From: Hondaea fermentalgiana
Taxonomy: Eukaryota; Sar; Bigyra; Thraustochytrida; Thraustochytriidae
Reading direction: 5' to 3'
Assembly: GCA_014084085.1 (NCBI GenBank)
Contig: NPFB01000055.1
Location: 47,420-110,433 of the forward strand
DNA length: 63,014 nt
In this document: positions 10,031 to 19,870 of the stretch, one piece after another
Numbering within the stretch: the first letter of the stretch is position 1
Layout of the letters: each line of letters starts with the position of its first letter
Translations under genes and position numbers: made by a program
The notes under the pieces: generated by a model
What the model was told of the DNA's origin: nothing
The model's input: the letters and a program-made list of their open reading frames with translations, nothing else
Database searches by the model: none

Positions 10031-11194
10031 ATGCAGGGTCCCGAGGCGGCCTTGCGCGAGGTGATAGACGTGACCGACCAGGTGCGCGCGCGGGGCCTAA
10101 ACTTGCTCAAACTCCTCGAGGTCGCGAACGATGTGGGACCTCGAGAAGGCCCTGGCAGCGGGAGCGGCAGCGGCGGCGGCCCGACCGCGACTCCAGAAGC
10201 CAGACAAGCGCACGTGCTCGGGCTGCTGCAGGAACACGAAAAGGAAGTGCGTACGCTTCTGAAAACGCTGCACGAGCGCGTCGCCGAGGTCGAGCAGCGC
10301 GAGAACAAGAACAAAAAGCCCAACCAGGACGGCGAGGAGCTCAACGACCTTGACACATACGAGAGCTCGGAGGCGTCAAGATCCATTGCCATCAAGGGTG
10401 TATCGCGCGATATCGCACACTCATTGCAGAACGAAATTGCGTGGCGTGACGCCGCTTCAAAGGCTGCGAACGAGGCTGACGCTTTTTTCCACGAGCGTCT
10501 CGCGACCTTGTTTCCTGACGTTGAGGTTGGGCGTCGGCGTAGACAGCTGAAAAAGAGAGCGCGCCGCCGCAAGACCAACGCGGCAAAACGCCAGTCGGGC
10601 CTTCAAAAGGGCGGAAAGGCGCAGTCTCTGAATAATGGCATTGGCAACGGCACCGGGAGCCATCCCGTGGGAGGCACGGCTTCCGCCGCGACGGAGTCCT
10701 TGCCAAGCTTGACGCAAGTCGTCAAGGGTCTTCCAGGCCTAGCAGACTTTCACGCAGAGCATGGTGGGAGGCGTTGGAAACCTCTCAAGAAGCTTACTCT
10801 GACGTGGCGCAACGGCTTGCGTACGACTTTGCACTTTGGACCTGCGCGCAAGCGAGCAGAGCCCGGCGCCCCCTCGCAAAACGCTGCACCAAGTCAGGTA
10901 CCTGCAGCGCACAGCTCATTTTCCGCACCGAATGGTGCCGGGGCTGACGATCTCTATCTGGATGGGGTACGGCTCGTTTGGGTCTCGGCAGACTCGCAGT
11001 ACACGTTTGTCGACACTACTCGCTTGGCTGAAGCCAATGCAAACTCTTCCGCCTTTGCGAGCGAAATGGCCGCGCAGGCGCAGCAAAAACATTTTATGTG
11101 GCTTCGTGAACACAGCGAAGTCGAGGCCACGCACAAGCTCTTAAGGTGGCTCGCAGCGCGTGTACAATCCGGTCCTGAGAGCTTCCCACGATAG
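10031..11194 (+). CDS. Hypothetical protein, possible Mediator subunit 27-like
   Basis: 387-residue protein starting at an ATG 289 bp after the TPR stop and read in the same direction. The N-terminal 170 residues are helical and charged (segments around DQVRARGLNLLKLLEV and HSLQNEIAWRDAASKAAN), followed by a basic stretch (KKRARRRKTNAAKR) and a C-terminal part with LTLTWRNGLRTTLHFG, VRLVWVSADSQYTFVDTT and a last helix with KLLRWLAARV. The order of elements, and in particular W-S-x-S-x-Y-x-F followed by T/A-rich sequence and a terminal W-L helix, resembles the C-terminal half of Mediator subunit 27, but the zinc-binding cysteines and terminal WRDFRTLE-type motif of animal MED27 are absent. The gene itself looks real (codon bias, clean start); the family call is weak inference. 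Confidence 0.6.
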   Translation: MQGPEAALREVIDVTDQVRARGLNLLKLLEVANDVGPREGPGSGSGSGGGPTATPEARQAHVLGLLQEHEKEVRTLLKTLHERVAEVEQRENKNKKPNQDGEELNDLDTYESSEASRSIAIKGVSRDIAHSLQNEIAWRDAASKAANEADAFFHERLATLFPDVEVGRRRRQLKKRARRRKTNAAKRQSGLQKGGKAQSLNNGIGNGTGSHPVGGTASAATESLPSLTQVVKGLPGLADFHAEHGGRRWKPLKKLTLTWRNGLRTTLHFGPARKRAEPGAPSQNAAPSQVPAAHSSFSAPNGAGADDLYLDGVRLVWVSADSQYTFVDTTRLAEANANSSAFASEMAAQAQQKHFMWLREHSEVEATHKLLRWLAARVQSGPESFPR

Positions 11195-11320
11195 ACACAT
11201 TTTTACAAATGAAAACGAACGTGTTTGACTCTTCGATGATGGCGATGCTTTCCAATGTAAGCAGGAATTCCGTATTGCATAAGATTGATAGAAAAGGTTT
11301 AAATCAAAATTTTCGAGGCG

Positions 11321-11818
11321 TCAAGGTCTGCAGCGTTTGATCTCATACATTTGCTTCGGAGACAACGTGCAGAGTTTGCATTCTTCAGCAAAATTATCGC
11401 GAACCGAAGCGATTGCGCACGTCTCACAGTATCCTAAGTAGCTCCCGAGCTGACGATCGCATTTGCTGAAGAGCTTCAAATTTGGGCATGCAATGCACGC
11501 AAGCAGTGCGTCCTGCGAATCGTCTTCGTCGATGCAGCCCATCAAACCCTCTACCCAGCTGTCGCCTGGGCACAACGAAGGAGCTCCACGCGGAGCGCGG
11601 TGAATTTCAACCAATTTTCGGAGCCCGCCGTCCTCAATTGTTCCAGAGAGCCGGCTGCCGGTGCGGAAGAGGTTGTTGGCACGGTCTGCCACGCCTTGAA
11701 CAAAGTCAGCGAGAGCGCGTTCCCCGGATGAGTGTCTGAGAAAGCTTGCCTCGGTCCATTTTGCTTGATACACGACCAGCAGTATGGCCGTGAGCCACTT
11801 GAGAAGCACGGGCGTCAT
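11321..11818 (-). CDS. Small secreted cysteine-rich protein
   Basis: 165-residue protein with a clear N-terminal signal peptide (hydrophobic core LLKWLTAILLVVYQA, cleavage likely near TEA-SF). The mature part has about ten cysteines in the last 85 residues, spaced as LCP, GC, ACIAC, KC, YCETC, ECKLC and a terminal RCRP, an even number consistent with disulfide pairing outside the cell. No family is recognised. The start ATG is immediately before the signal peptide. It ends tail-to-tail with the Mediator-27-like gene, 126 bp apart, and its promoter side borders the TTAA-flanked inverted-repeat element, whose left end lies only 55 bp upstream of the start codon. Possible roles (wall component, protease inhibitor, effector) are guesses. 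Confidence 0.7.
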   Translation of the reverse strand: MTPVLLKWLTAILLVVYQAKWTEASFLRHSSGERALADFVQGVADRANNLFRTGSRLSGTIEDGGLRKLVEIHRAPRGAPSLCPGDSWVEGLMGCIDEDDSQDALLACIACPNLKLFSKCDRQLGSYLGYCETCAIASVRDNFAEECKLCTLSPKQMYEIKRCRP

Positions 11819-11876
11819 GTGGAGGATTCTTGAACAAGGGAGAAGTTCTGCGTATACACGGATGCTTTTCTTTTAA

Positions 11877-11892
11877 CACGGAGTTCGCGAGT
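11877..11892 (+). repeat. Left terminal inverted repeat of the piggyBac-like element
   Basis: CACGGAGTTCGCGAGT, directly preceded by the TTAA at 11873-11876. Its perfect inverted copy is at 12591-12606. Confidence 0.8.
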
Positions 11893-12212
11893 GAAATGTA
11901 CCAAAAACAGCAGACCAATCGGCACCTAGACCCCTCCGGCTTTGATTTTTTTTTCGAATCGGTTGGTCGACCGTTCGCCCACCGGCGAGAAACGTCGATT
12001 GCCGCAGTCTTGGTCTGCAAAGTCAACTCGTTGCAAACTTAGACCCGGGCGCCGCCGGGCGCCCTATATAATATATGGGCAAGCGGGCGCGTGAAGGGCG
12101 CAGCAGAAGGGAGGGGCGGCGCGCCTAACGCGGGAGCAGACGGGGATCGCAGGCTCGCAGTCCCGCCGCAGCTGTGCGGGCCTTGCTGCCCAGGGAAGCC
12201 TGCGAGAGGGCG

Positions 12213-12312
12213 NNNNNNNNNNNNNNNNNNNNNNNNNNNNNNNNNNNNNNNNNNNNNNNNNNNNNNNNNNNNNNNNNNNNNNNNNNNNNNNNNNNNNNNN
12301 NNNNNNNNNNNN
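12213..12312. other. Assembly gap (100 N)
   Basis: Exactly 100 N, the conventional length for a gap of unknown size. The sequences flanking it are inverted repeats of one another in part: GTGCGGGCCTTGC at 12174-12186 against GCAAGGCCCGCAC at 12334-12346, and GAGGGCG against CGCCCTC at the two gap edges. Strong foldback potential and high GC probably caused the gap. Confidence 0.95.
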
Positions 12313-12590
12313 TGTCACGCCCTCCACGCCTCCGCAAGGCCCGCACGCCCGCCCAGGGTCTCGCAGGTCCCGGTTCTGCCTGCTTGTTCCCTACGATGAT
12401 TAGCTGCTGATTAGGTCTTTGCCGGGCCGAAGCAACTTTGCAGGGACGGCCCGCACGCCCGCGCCCTTCCGGCCGGCGTCCTCCCCCGGGGGCGCGTGCG
12501 CGCTGCCGCGGCCGCGCGCCGATCGAAGCAAAGCCGGACAGGGCTGATGCCCAGAACCTCTGGCAACAAGGAGAGGCCAGGTGGCACTTT

Positions 12591-12606
12591 ACTCGCGAAC
12601 TCCGTG
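12591..12606 (-). repeat. Right terminal inverted repeat of the piggyBac-like element
   Basis: ACTCGCGAACTCCGTG, directly followed by TTAA at 12607-12610; exact reverse complement of the left repeat. Confidence 0.8.
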
Positions 12607-12610
12607 TTAA

Positions 12611-13055
12611 TTAATAATGCTTGTGAAATAGGGGGAAAAAGAAAAAGAAAATAGGAGAAGAGTTGAGGTTTTGCTTGCATCTCAACGATCTTTGTTGCTA
12701 GATCGTGCCTTGCGCGCGGCGACGACGAAAAAGGATCGTCCGCCGTCAGTTGCTCGCTCCCCAAGCCCCTGCACTGCTCTTCTGTGCTTGCTGGCATGCT
12801 GAATCCGGGACCTTGACGCGAACATGGTTGGAGTGGCATAACCAACTGTGGGTGCATCGGGTACATTGAACTCATTCTGTTTTGTAAGCGGGACAATCTG
12901 GCTGGCTTGCACGAGCAACCAGGGCAAGACAAACTTGTCGACAGAAGAACATTGTTTCCTGCGCATAGAACAAGAAGTGTTCGCGCTCGTTACAAAGGGA
13001 AAAGTACATATTACTCAAGTTCTCTCTCACTAGGATATTGTAAATAGGTCGGTGT
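12611..13055. other. Spacer between the inverted-repeat element and the PqiA-like gene
   Basis: 445 bp with no supportable gene. Contains A-rich sequence (12630-12660) and forms the 3' flank of the PqiA-like gene on the minus strand. Short open frames here have no coding character. Confidence 0.4.
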
Positions 13056-16000
13056 TTACGACAGTTGCAGCGGATCAACGCCAAGGTTGCTCTCGTCAAA
13101 TGTGTAGTCGCGCTGTAGCATTCCACACGCGGCGAGCGCGCGCCAGAGACAGAGGGGCAAGCCTGCATAGAAATATGAAGGAACAGCCGAAGCCAGTACG
13201 TATCGCGTTGTGGGACTCAGGATCGCCATATTCGTGCGGAGAAGCGAATTCGACAGCATTGGGGCTCGTTGCTGCTGCGCTTCACCAGCTAATGACTGCG
13301 CACGGATTTCGTGCAGAACAGAGGAGAACTTGCGAGCCTGCAGAGCAATCTCGCGCAGGCCGCGTCGCTCAGCAATCATGGTTGCAAAGAGCAACCGTAC
13401 TACATGACCGACAAAGCGCTCAAGTACCACGGCAGCAACTAAAATTCCAAAGCCGGGCAAGAGCCTTTCCTCTTGGATTGTGAAAGCGCCGAGGTGGGGA
13501 ATATGTTTTTCCAGGTACTGATCGAGCGGGAGAAAGCCGCCGTTTTCGATCAAATGCGTCGTAAATGCACGCAGATCGAAGGATGCGGCGACAATCATGA
13601 GACAAAATACGTCGACAGCGCTCCACGCGTTGAGCACCTCGATGGCGCGCATAAAGTGCACCTGGTCGGATGGAGCCCAGGGCACGAGCCAAAGGAGCAC
13701 CAAACCCACCAGGTGTACAAGAGGCATTGCAATGACAAAGAAGCCGATGCCAAAACTCAGAGCACCAGGGGGGTCGCCGTTCAGTCCTGCGCCCTGAATA
13801 ACGCCAGGAAGGGCGACGACACTCAGCGTAAGGTTTCTTGACTCTTCGGGGATTAAAATATCCCCCACAATCCCAGAGCGCTCAAGCGTGATAATGGGTG
13901 TGGAGAGGCCAACACCCATAAGTGCCAAGGTGGTCACAAGTAATGTGAGCACTACTGCCTTGCCAAAAAGGGTGCAACGGTAAAAGGTTCCCGGCGTTGG
14001 CGAGAAAATATGATTTTGGCAAGCCTCAGCACCGAGCAGCCGATAAAAGGCAACCTGACGCTCGACAGAGCGCTCGGTCCACAATGCGTCGCCAGCGAGT
14101 TCCATGTCGTGACGAGAATCTAAATTTGGATCTGTAGGAACTCGGAGTGTATCGTGCACGTCCAGGGTATCTTCCAAAGAGCGTCGCTCTGACATGGGCT
14201 GTTGGCATTCTGGAGAAATGGCCGCCTCTTCATTTGAAAGGAGAGTTGTTCCTCCACGGCTTGCATCGAGCCTGCCAGCGGGCAGAGCTCCATCGTCTTG
14301 CTCTGCCTGGCCATGTTCATTGTCATAATCCGAGTACGAAGAAGAGGAGGAAGAAGAAGAACCTTGAATGACCCAGCTCCGCGTTTCGCCTTTACGATTT
14401 GTTGATTCCTCGCGGCGTCTCTCTTCCCAAGATTTTGCGAGACGATGAGCCGAGAGGTTTGCCTGGCCCATGAGAAGCGAGAGAATGGCAGAGATCGCGT
14501 ATCCATAGGTGCCGAAACCGGGCTGAATTGCGAACGAAATGCGCACACGGAGCGCATGGGATCGTTGAATGATGAGCGGAGCGAGGAACCACGGCACAAC
14601 AATGTCACGTTCGAAATAATTGGACACGCAGAGAATGGCAAGAATGTAAAGATTTGCGAGAGAAATTTTACCCAGCGCATCGAGCCACGAATAAAGACGA
14701 CCGCGAAGGACTTCATCAGCGGGAGCGTACCAAAGTATGGACCAAATGAGCACTTTGATGCACGGCCAAATAAAGATGGATACGAGGATGATGAGCCCGA
14801 TAAAGACCGCTCCACCATCAAACAGCGCTTGAAGTGTCGTGATTGGGCTAAAGTCGATCATGTGCTGTATCACGGTAAAATTACTCGGCATCAGCTCTTG
14901 CCGAGACGGGATGTTACCTTGGAGCGACTCTCTACCAGCGAATTCGAGAAGGAGACCGGCAAGCCGCTGCGCTGCGGAAGTGTTGTCGAAATGCACATTG
15001 TGGGGGAGTTTGATTTCGTCGACACGAATCAGGTTTCCGAACGCCGTCCCGTTCATGATCCAGAGACCAAGGACGACCGCATGAGCAATGTTGAGAAGCG
15101 GAGGAATGGTATTGATGAGGTGTCGCACGCAGGCGCCGCGCTTTCGCCAGCGTCGACGAAAGGCCCCATACAATGAATAGTGCCGGTCAGAGCGAAAATG
15201 TGAAAGGATTTCGTGCTCCGAGGCCGCTTGCAGGGTTTCGTATTGGCTTGCCCCGGCGCTCGCGTCTGTGCCCGGGGGCAAAAGTCTCTCACGAAGATTC
15301 AAAGCAGCTTCGTCCATTCGATGGCCTGCAGGTACTCCGGCCCTGCGCTCTGCGAAAGATTGCTGATGTTCTTCGCCGGAAGATTCGATCGAGTGCGCGA
15401 GGTACGGTGAAGCTGGGAGATTCGCGCCGAAGAGGGGCGAGTGCGAGTCAACGAGGACCCGCGGTACTTCTTTTCGATGTGCGCGCGTGACCCGGCGTGC
15501 AAATGCAGCTTCGTGCCACTTGAGGCCAAAAAGAATGCTCGCAAAAAGTGAACCGATCATGGCTCCAATTGCCAGCGCGAAACTCGGGCCAGGAAAGAGA
15601 CATTGCATTCGACCATCGAAATTGCGTTGCTCCCAAATTGAGTGAAGCGAAGGCATCTGATACATGCAGCTGACGCCCTTGTACTGGAGTCCGAAGCCAG
15701 AGGCGAGCGCCGCAATGTGCTCGTCATCGAACAGCGGGGAAGTTTGCATGACAACGAAGGTGGCAACTTCTAGCATCAAAGCGGTCGCGGCGCAGAGCGT
15801 GGCGCCAATGCTACTATGAAGTTGCGCCTTGAAGCGAGACGTTGCATGAGCAAGCATTCCGCAAGCAAGCGCAGCTCCTCCCAAAGCAATTGCGGCTAGA
15901 ATAAGAACTTGGGCAGCGTTTGTTCTCGTGCACATTTCGTCACGGAACTTGGGGGTCATTGGGACTCTGCCGCCATCGAGGGTTGGAATATGTGTGGAGG

Positions 16001-16244
16001 GAGCGCAGTAGGCCTCAAAGGAGGACCGCGCTTGGCCTGCTTGTGGCGAGCACTCAAGTTTGAGCGCTGGAATGTCATCACCCCATCGGTAGCTCGTGAT
16101 GAAGATGCCTTCGCCAAACCAGCAGAACTGATCGACGAGCTCGGTGCGGCTTACGAGCCACATTGGCACGATCGCTGTAAGGATCGCGCATATGAACCCA
16201 AAGCCGCCAAAGGCGAGACCTCCCGCCACGAACCCTCGCGCCAT
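13056..16244 (-). CDS. Polytopic membrane protein: claudin-like four-helix region plus two PqiA-like domains
   Basis: Predicted 1062-residue multi-pass protein. Start chosen at the ATG of MARGFVAGG; upstream in-frame codons offer only a TTG. Residues 1-230 form four helices with a long first loop containing PMWLV, CWFGEGIF and two later cysteines, a PMP22/claudin-like arrangement. After a hydrophilic linker come two repeats of a bacterial paraquat-inducible-protein-A-type unit. The first (about 375-600) has LIILVSIFIWPCIKVLIW then LDALGKISLANLYILAILC. The second (about 755-900) has FFVIAMPLVHLVGLVLLW then LNAWSAVDVFCLMIVAAS. In bacteria PqiA pairs with the MCE protein PqiB in lipid transport across the envelope. 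The linker between repeats is S/E/R-rich and probably cytosolic. The domain combination is unusual; function in this cell is unknown. Head-to-head with mtEF-G. Confidence 0.8.
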   Translation of the reverse strand: MARGFVAGGLAFGGFGFICAILTAIVPMWLVSRTELVDQFCWFGEGIFITSYRWGDDIPALKLECSPQAGQARSSFEAYCAPSTHIPTLDGGRVPMTPKFRDEMCTRTNAAQVLILAAIALGGAALACGMLAHATSRFKAQLHSSIGATLCAATALMLEVATFVVMQTSPLFDDEHIAALASGFGLQYKGVSCMYQMPSLHSIWEQRNFDGRMQCLFPGPSFALAIGAMIGSLFASILFGLKWHEAAFARRVTRAHRKEVPRVLVDSHSPLFGANLPASPYLAHSIESSGEEHQQSFAERRAGVPAGHRMDEAALNLRERLLPPGTDASAGASQYETLQAASEHEILSHFRSDRHYSLYGAFRRRWRKRGACVRHLINTIPPLLNIAHAVVLGLWIMNGTAFGNLIRVDEIKLPHNVHFDNTSAAQRLAGLLLEFAGRESLQGNIPSRQELMPSNFTVIQHMIDFSPITTLQALFDGGAVFIGLIILVSIFIWPCIKVLIWSILWYAPADEVLRGRLYSWLDALGKISLANLYILAILCVSNYFERDIVVPWFLAPLIIQRSHALRVRISFAIQPGFGTYGYAISAILSLLMGQANLSAHRLAKSWEERRREESTNRKGETRSWVIQGSSSSSSSSYSDYDNEHGQAEQDDGALPAGRLDASRGGTTLLSNEEAAISPECQQPMSERRSLEDTLDVHDTLRVPTDPNLDSRHDMELAGDALWTERSVERQVAFYRLLGAEACQNHIFSPTPGTFYRCTLFGKAVVLTLLVTTLALMGVGLSTPIITLERSGIVGDILIPEESRNLTLSVVALPGVIQGAGLNGDPPGALSFGIGFFVIAMPLVHLVGLVLLWLVPWAPSDQVHFMRAIEVLNAWSAVDVFCLMIVAASFDLRAFTTHLIENGGFLPLDQYLEKHIPHLGAFTIQEERLLPGFGILVAAVVLERFVGHVVRLLFATMIAERRGLREIALQARKFSSVLHEIRAQSLAGEAQQQRAPMLSNSLLRTNMAILSPTTRYVLASAVPSYFYAGLPLCLWRALAACGMLQRDYTFDESNLGVDPLQLS

Positions 16245-17111
16245 GGCTATTTGCGCACAGTTCTGACAGACAAGGCACGTATAAGAAAGTGGATGGCACA
16301 AGCGCTGGCTCGTTCAAAGGGGGTTTGCCAGAACCGCTGCACCACCTCTGCGCCGGCGAGCGCCGGCACTTAGCCTCTGCCTCCCAGCGTCCGGGACGTA
16401 AGGTATGAAAATTGGCGGCTCAGCTTGGCAAAAACTTTTGGCCCAGCGGACTCGAAGTTGAGCTTGCCTCGACGACCTACGGCGCAAACCAAGGGCAGAG
16501 TTTTCTCGTACCGGACACCGCTCCCGGCACTTCTTCTGATCATATGCACTGGGCATGTGTTCGGTAGCAGCAAGAGATCATCTCCCCAATGCCACGCGGG
16601 GCTTTGAAGCCGCCAAAGCAAGTTGCAACCGAGCTATGATAAGAAAGGAAGAAAACAAGCACGCATGAAACGGCCACAGATCGCCCGTAGAGCTTTCACG
16701 AACAGCCCGTGTCGCTGGCAAGAAGCTTGGCGCAATCGTTCCCACCTCTGATCGCTGTCTCTCCATGCCCTAATCGTGCTACTTCTGGCTGCTGGCCGCA
16801 CTTGCAAATGAGTTGCGCGCTTGCAAATGGGTTGTGCAAATTGGGGTTCTTCAGAGTCCAGAGGTTCCATCGGCATTTTGGCAGAACCACCCACCACTGG
16901 CAGGCAGTGCTGCCGACGCTGCTGCTGCTGCTGCAGGAGGCAGGCCAAGCAAGACGAGGCGAGGCGAGGCGAGACGAGACGGAGACTCTCCGTCGCAGAC
17001 TCCAATCTTGCTGGTGCTGGTGCTGCTGGCGAGGCAAGGCCGCGGGCCCAGAACACAGGCCGAGGGACCTGGCTTGGCTGACTTGGCTTGGTTGGCTTGG
17101 TGTGGAAGAAG
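16245..17111. promoter_or_regulatory. Divergent spacer between PqiA-like and mtEF-G genes
   Basis: 867-bp spacer containing the 5' regions of both genes. It holds GCT/GCA repeats near 16918-16935 and a run of degenerate GGCTTGGCT/TTGGC units at 17070-17100 just before the EF-G start. No coding region supported. Confidence 0.35.
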
Positions 17112-19364
17112 ATGGCGAGCTTTATGGCGGCGACGCGCGGCGCGCGCGTCCTCGGAGGTGCTCTGGCCAGGCAAGCTATGCCTGGCCAGCGGCAGACCGA
17201 GGTCGCAGCCCTCGCGGCGATTGGCATGCAGACGCGTGGCCTCGCGGGGGAGGCCAACTCGGAGCTTCTCCGAAACATTGGCATCTCGGCGCACATTGAC
17301 AGCGGCAAGACGACCCTGACAGAGCGCATTCTCTTTTACACGGGCCGCATCAATGCCATCAACGAAGTCAAGGGCAAGGACCCGAACAAGGGCGCCAAGA
17401 TGGACAGCATGGAACTCGAGCGTGAAAAGGGCATCACGATTCAGTCTGCCGCCACCTATACCCAGTGGAAGGACACGAACATCAACATTATTGACACACC
17501 TGGCCACGTCGACTTCACCGTCGAGGTCGAACGCGCACTGCGCGTGCTGGACGGTGCCATCATGGTGCTCTGCAGTGTGGGCGGTGTGCAGTCGCAGAGT
17601 ATCACCGTTGACCGTCAGATGAAGCGCTACAATGTCCCACGCGTCGCCTTCATCAACAAGCTCGATCGCATGGGCGCCAATCCGGACAAGGTCCTTGACG
17701 CCATTCGCGAGAAGCTCCGCCTCAACGCTGCCATGATGCAGGTCCCAATTGGCCTCGAGGAGAATCACGATGGCATTGTGGACATTGTGGACCAGGTGGC
17801 GTACACCTTTCACGGCCCCAATGGCGAGGAGGTGCGTAAGGGCCCGATCCCGGAGGATCTCGCGGACAAGGTCGAGATGCGCCGCATGGAGCTCCTCGAG
17901 CGCCTCGGCGAGGTCGATGAGGAAATGGAAGAGTTTTTTCTCATGGAGGAAATGCCGGAGCCCGACGCTCTGCGCGCCGCCATCCGCCGCGCGACCATTG
18001 CCAACACCTTTGTGCCCGTCTTTATGGGCAGCGCTTTCAAGAACCGTGGCGTGCAACCACTTCTCGACGGCGTGGAGAACTTTCTCCCGTCCCCGCTTGA
18101 CATGAAGTACAGCTACCTCGATCTGGCTGACGAGGAGGCGAGCAAGCCCCTCGCCTGCGACGCCAAGGCACCTCTGGTCGCCCTCGCCTTCAAGCTCGAA
18201 GAAAGCCGCTTTGGCCAGCTTACCTACGTACGTGTCTACCAGGGTTCCCTGAAGCGCGGCATGTTCATCCGGAACTCCACCACGGGTAAGCGCGTCAAGC
18301 TGCCCCGTGTCGTGCGCATGCACTCGGAGGAGATGGAAGATGTCGACGAGGTTGGCCCTGGCGAGATCGCCGCCCTCTTCGGAATTGAATGCAGCTCGGG
18401 CGACACCTTTTGCGACGCTGATATCAAGGACTTTAACCCGTCCATGTTGACCATGTTCGTTCCAGAGCCTGTGGTGAGCCTCGCGATCAAGCCCAAGGAC
18501 CGCTCGGACTCGAGCGGCAACTTTGGAAAGGCGCTGCAGCGCTTCCAACGTGAGGACCCGACCTTTCGTGTCAAGGTCGACAACGAGAGCAAGGAGACTA
18601 TCATTTCCGGTATGGGCGAGCTGCACCTCGAGGTCTACCTCGAGCGCATGCGCCGTGAGTACAAGGTCGACACCATCGCTGGCATGCCCCAGGTCAACTA
18701 CCGTGAGACCATTACGCAGCGTGCCGAGTTCAACTACACGCACAAGAAGCAGTCTGGTGGTTCCGGTCAGTTCGGTCGCGTTGAGGGTTACATTGAGCCT
18801 CTTTCTGAGGAGGAGATCCAGGAGGGCAAGGAGTTTGTCTTTCTGAACCAGATGATCGGTAACGCCATTCCGCCAGAGTACGTTTCCTCCGTGGAGAAGG
18901 GATTCCAGGAGTCCATGGAGAAGGGCGTCATTGTTGGCCATCCGCTCCAGGGTGTCAAGGTTGTGCTCGTCGATGGTTCGGCTCACTCTGTCGATTCGAA
19001 CGAGATGGCCTTCAAGCTCGCTGCTCGCGGTGCTTTCCGCCAGGCCGTGAACGAAGCCGGCCCTGTGGTGCTCGAGCCCGTCATGAAGGTCGAGATCCAG
19101 GTTCCCGAAGAGTACCAGGGTACGGTCGTCGGTGGCATCAACCGTCGCCGCGGCACCATTCTCGAGTCCGACATGGAGGACGATCTTGCAACGATTCAGT
19201 GCGAGGTTCCCCTCAAGGAAATGTTTGGTTATTCGACGGAGATCCGCTCGGCGACTCAGGCCAAGGGCGAGTTCACCATGGAGTTCAAGGCTCACGAGGC
19301 TATGCCTCAGCACGAGGCCGAGGAGCTCATCCGCAAGTACAAGGAGGCCGAAAACGACTCCTAA
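17112..19364 (+). CDS. GFM1: Mitochondrial elongation factor G 1
   Basis: 750-residue translational GTPase that drives ribosome translocation in mitochondria; length matches human GFM1. The start ATG (AAGAAGATGGCG) opens a presequence rich in A, R and G ([20 protein letters not shown]) followed by the G domain. P-loop AHIDSGKT at residues 60-67, the switch-[10 protein letters not shown] near 128, and NKLDRMGA near 180 are the GTPase motifs. Domain II, the [12 protein letters not shown] segment, and the domain IV/V sequences ([40 protein letters not shown]) are all present in order. It is of the EF-G1 translocase type rather than EF-G2 recycling type by overall sequence. An 820-codon antisense frame over the whole gene is a codon-bias artefact. 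Confidence 0.96.
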   Translation: MASFMAATRGARVLGGALARQAMPGQRQTEVAALAAIGMQTRGLAGEANSELLRNIGISAHIDSGKTTLTERILFYTGRINAINEVKGKDPNKGAKMDSMELEREKGITIQSAATYTQWKDTNINIIDTPGHVDFTVEVERALRVLDGAIMVLCSVGGVQSQSITVDRQMKRYNVPRVAFINKLDRMGANPDKVLDAIREKLRLNAAMMQVPIGLEENHDGIVDIVDQVAYTFHGPNGEEVRKGPIPEDLADKVEMRRMELLERLGEVDEEMEEFFLMEEMPEPDALRAAIRRATIANTFVPVFMGSAFKNRGVQPLLDGVENFLPSPLDMKYSYLDLADEEASKPLACDAKAPLVALAFKLEESRFGQLTYVRVYQGSLKRGMFIRNSTTGKRVKLPRVVRMHSEEMEDVDEVGPGEIAALFGIECSSGDTFCDADIKDFNPSMLTMFVPEPVVSLAIKPKDRSDSSGNFGKALQRFQREDPTFRVKVDNESKETIISGMGELHLEVYLERMRREYKVDTIAGMPQVNYRETITQRAEFNYTHKKQSGGSGQFGRVEGYIEPLSEEEIQEGKEFVFLNQMIGNAIPPEYVSSVEKGFQESMEKGVIVGHPLQGVKVVLVDGSAHSVDSNEMAFKLAARGAFRQAVNEAGPVVLEPVMKVEIQVPEEYQGTVVGGINRRRGTILESDMEDDLATIQCEVPLKEMFGYSTEIRSATQAKGEFTMEFKAHEAMPQHEAEELIRKYKEAENDS

Positions 19365-19820
19365 ACAATTCTGGCTCCGGTCATTCTACGCGATGCTTGG
19401 ACATCTGTCACAGCCTCCAGAAAGTACATGCGTTTCTGCGATACCGCCACTTCCAAACCACACTCTCCAGGCACACAGAATGACAGATTGATTGACAGAC
19501 AGAAGAGCGCGTATAAACGTCCTCTCTCTTCATTTTTCTTCTTTTCCAGCTTTGGCAATCCCAGCTCCTCCTCCCTCCTCCCTTCTACTCCTCGTTCTCC
19601 CACTCCCCAAAACCTCAGGCGATTAGGCATTCCGCATCATCAGAGACTTCTTCCGTGAGCGTGCTCGACGGCTGGCTCGCATGGTGTCGCAGCGAGCCAT
19701 CGTTTCATCGTCTCCTGCCTGATCTCACAGACACTACGACCCTTCATGGACGTGCCGGGCATTCGTCTGTCTACAAAAACAAAAGAATCTTTCGTCCTGG
19801 CTGATTTAGATTAGTACATG

Positions 19821-19870
19821 CTCTCGCTCTCGCTCTCGCTCTCGCTCTCGCTCTCGCTCTCGCTCTCGCT
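19821..19870. repeat. CTCTCG hexanucleotide microsatellite
   Basis: About eight tandem CTCTCG units followed by a degraded unit (CTTCCG). Confidence 0.95.

Larger units (their letters stand above)
11873..12610. mobile_element. piggyBac-like element with TTAA target-site duplication and 16-bp terminal inverted repeats
   Basis: Seen directly: TTAA followed by CACGGAGTTCGCGAGT at 11873-11892 and its exact reverse complement, ending in TTAA, at 12591-12610. Similarity continues a few bases further in (GTGAAATGTACC against GTAAAGTGCCACC). TTAA duplications with short TIRs starting in C are the hallmark of the piggyBac superfamily; CAC is a known variant of the TIR start. Visible length between TTAAs is 730 bp, but a 100-N gap of unknown true size lies inside, so the element may be a non-autonomous MITE or a larger copy with its transposase missing from the assembly. 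No transposase coding sequence is visible in the remaining parts, which are GC-rich with an AT-rich patch (TATATAATATAT, about 12064). Insertion is 55 bp upstream of the small secreted protein gene. Confidence 0.75.

Noticed and set aside
11830..12042. Short frame containing the left terminal repeat
   Set aside because: It simply reads through the inverted repeat and AT-rich DNA; the similar peptide on the other side arises from the mirrored repeat.
16851..19313. 820-codon antisense frame over the mtEF-G gene
   Set aside because: It mirrors a highly expressed GC3-rich gene codon for codon and shows no domain; a codon-bias shadow.
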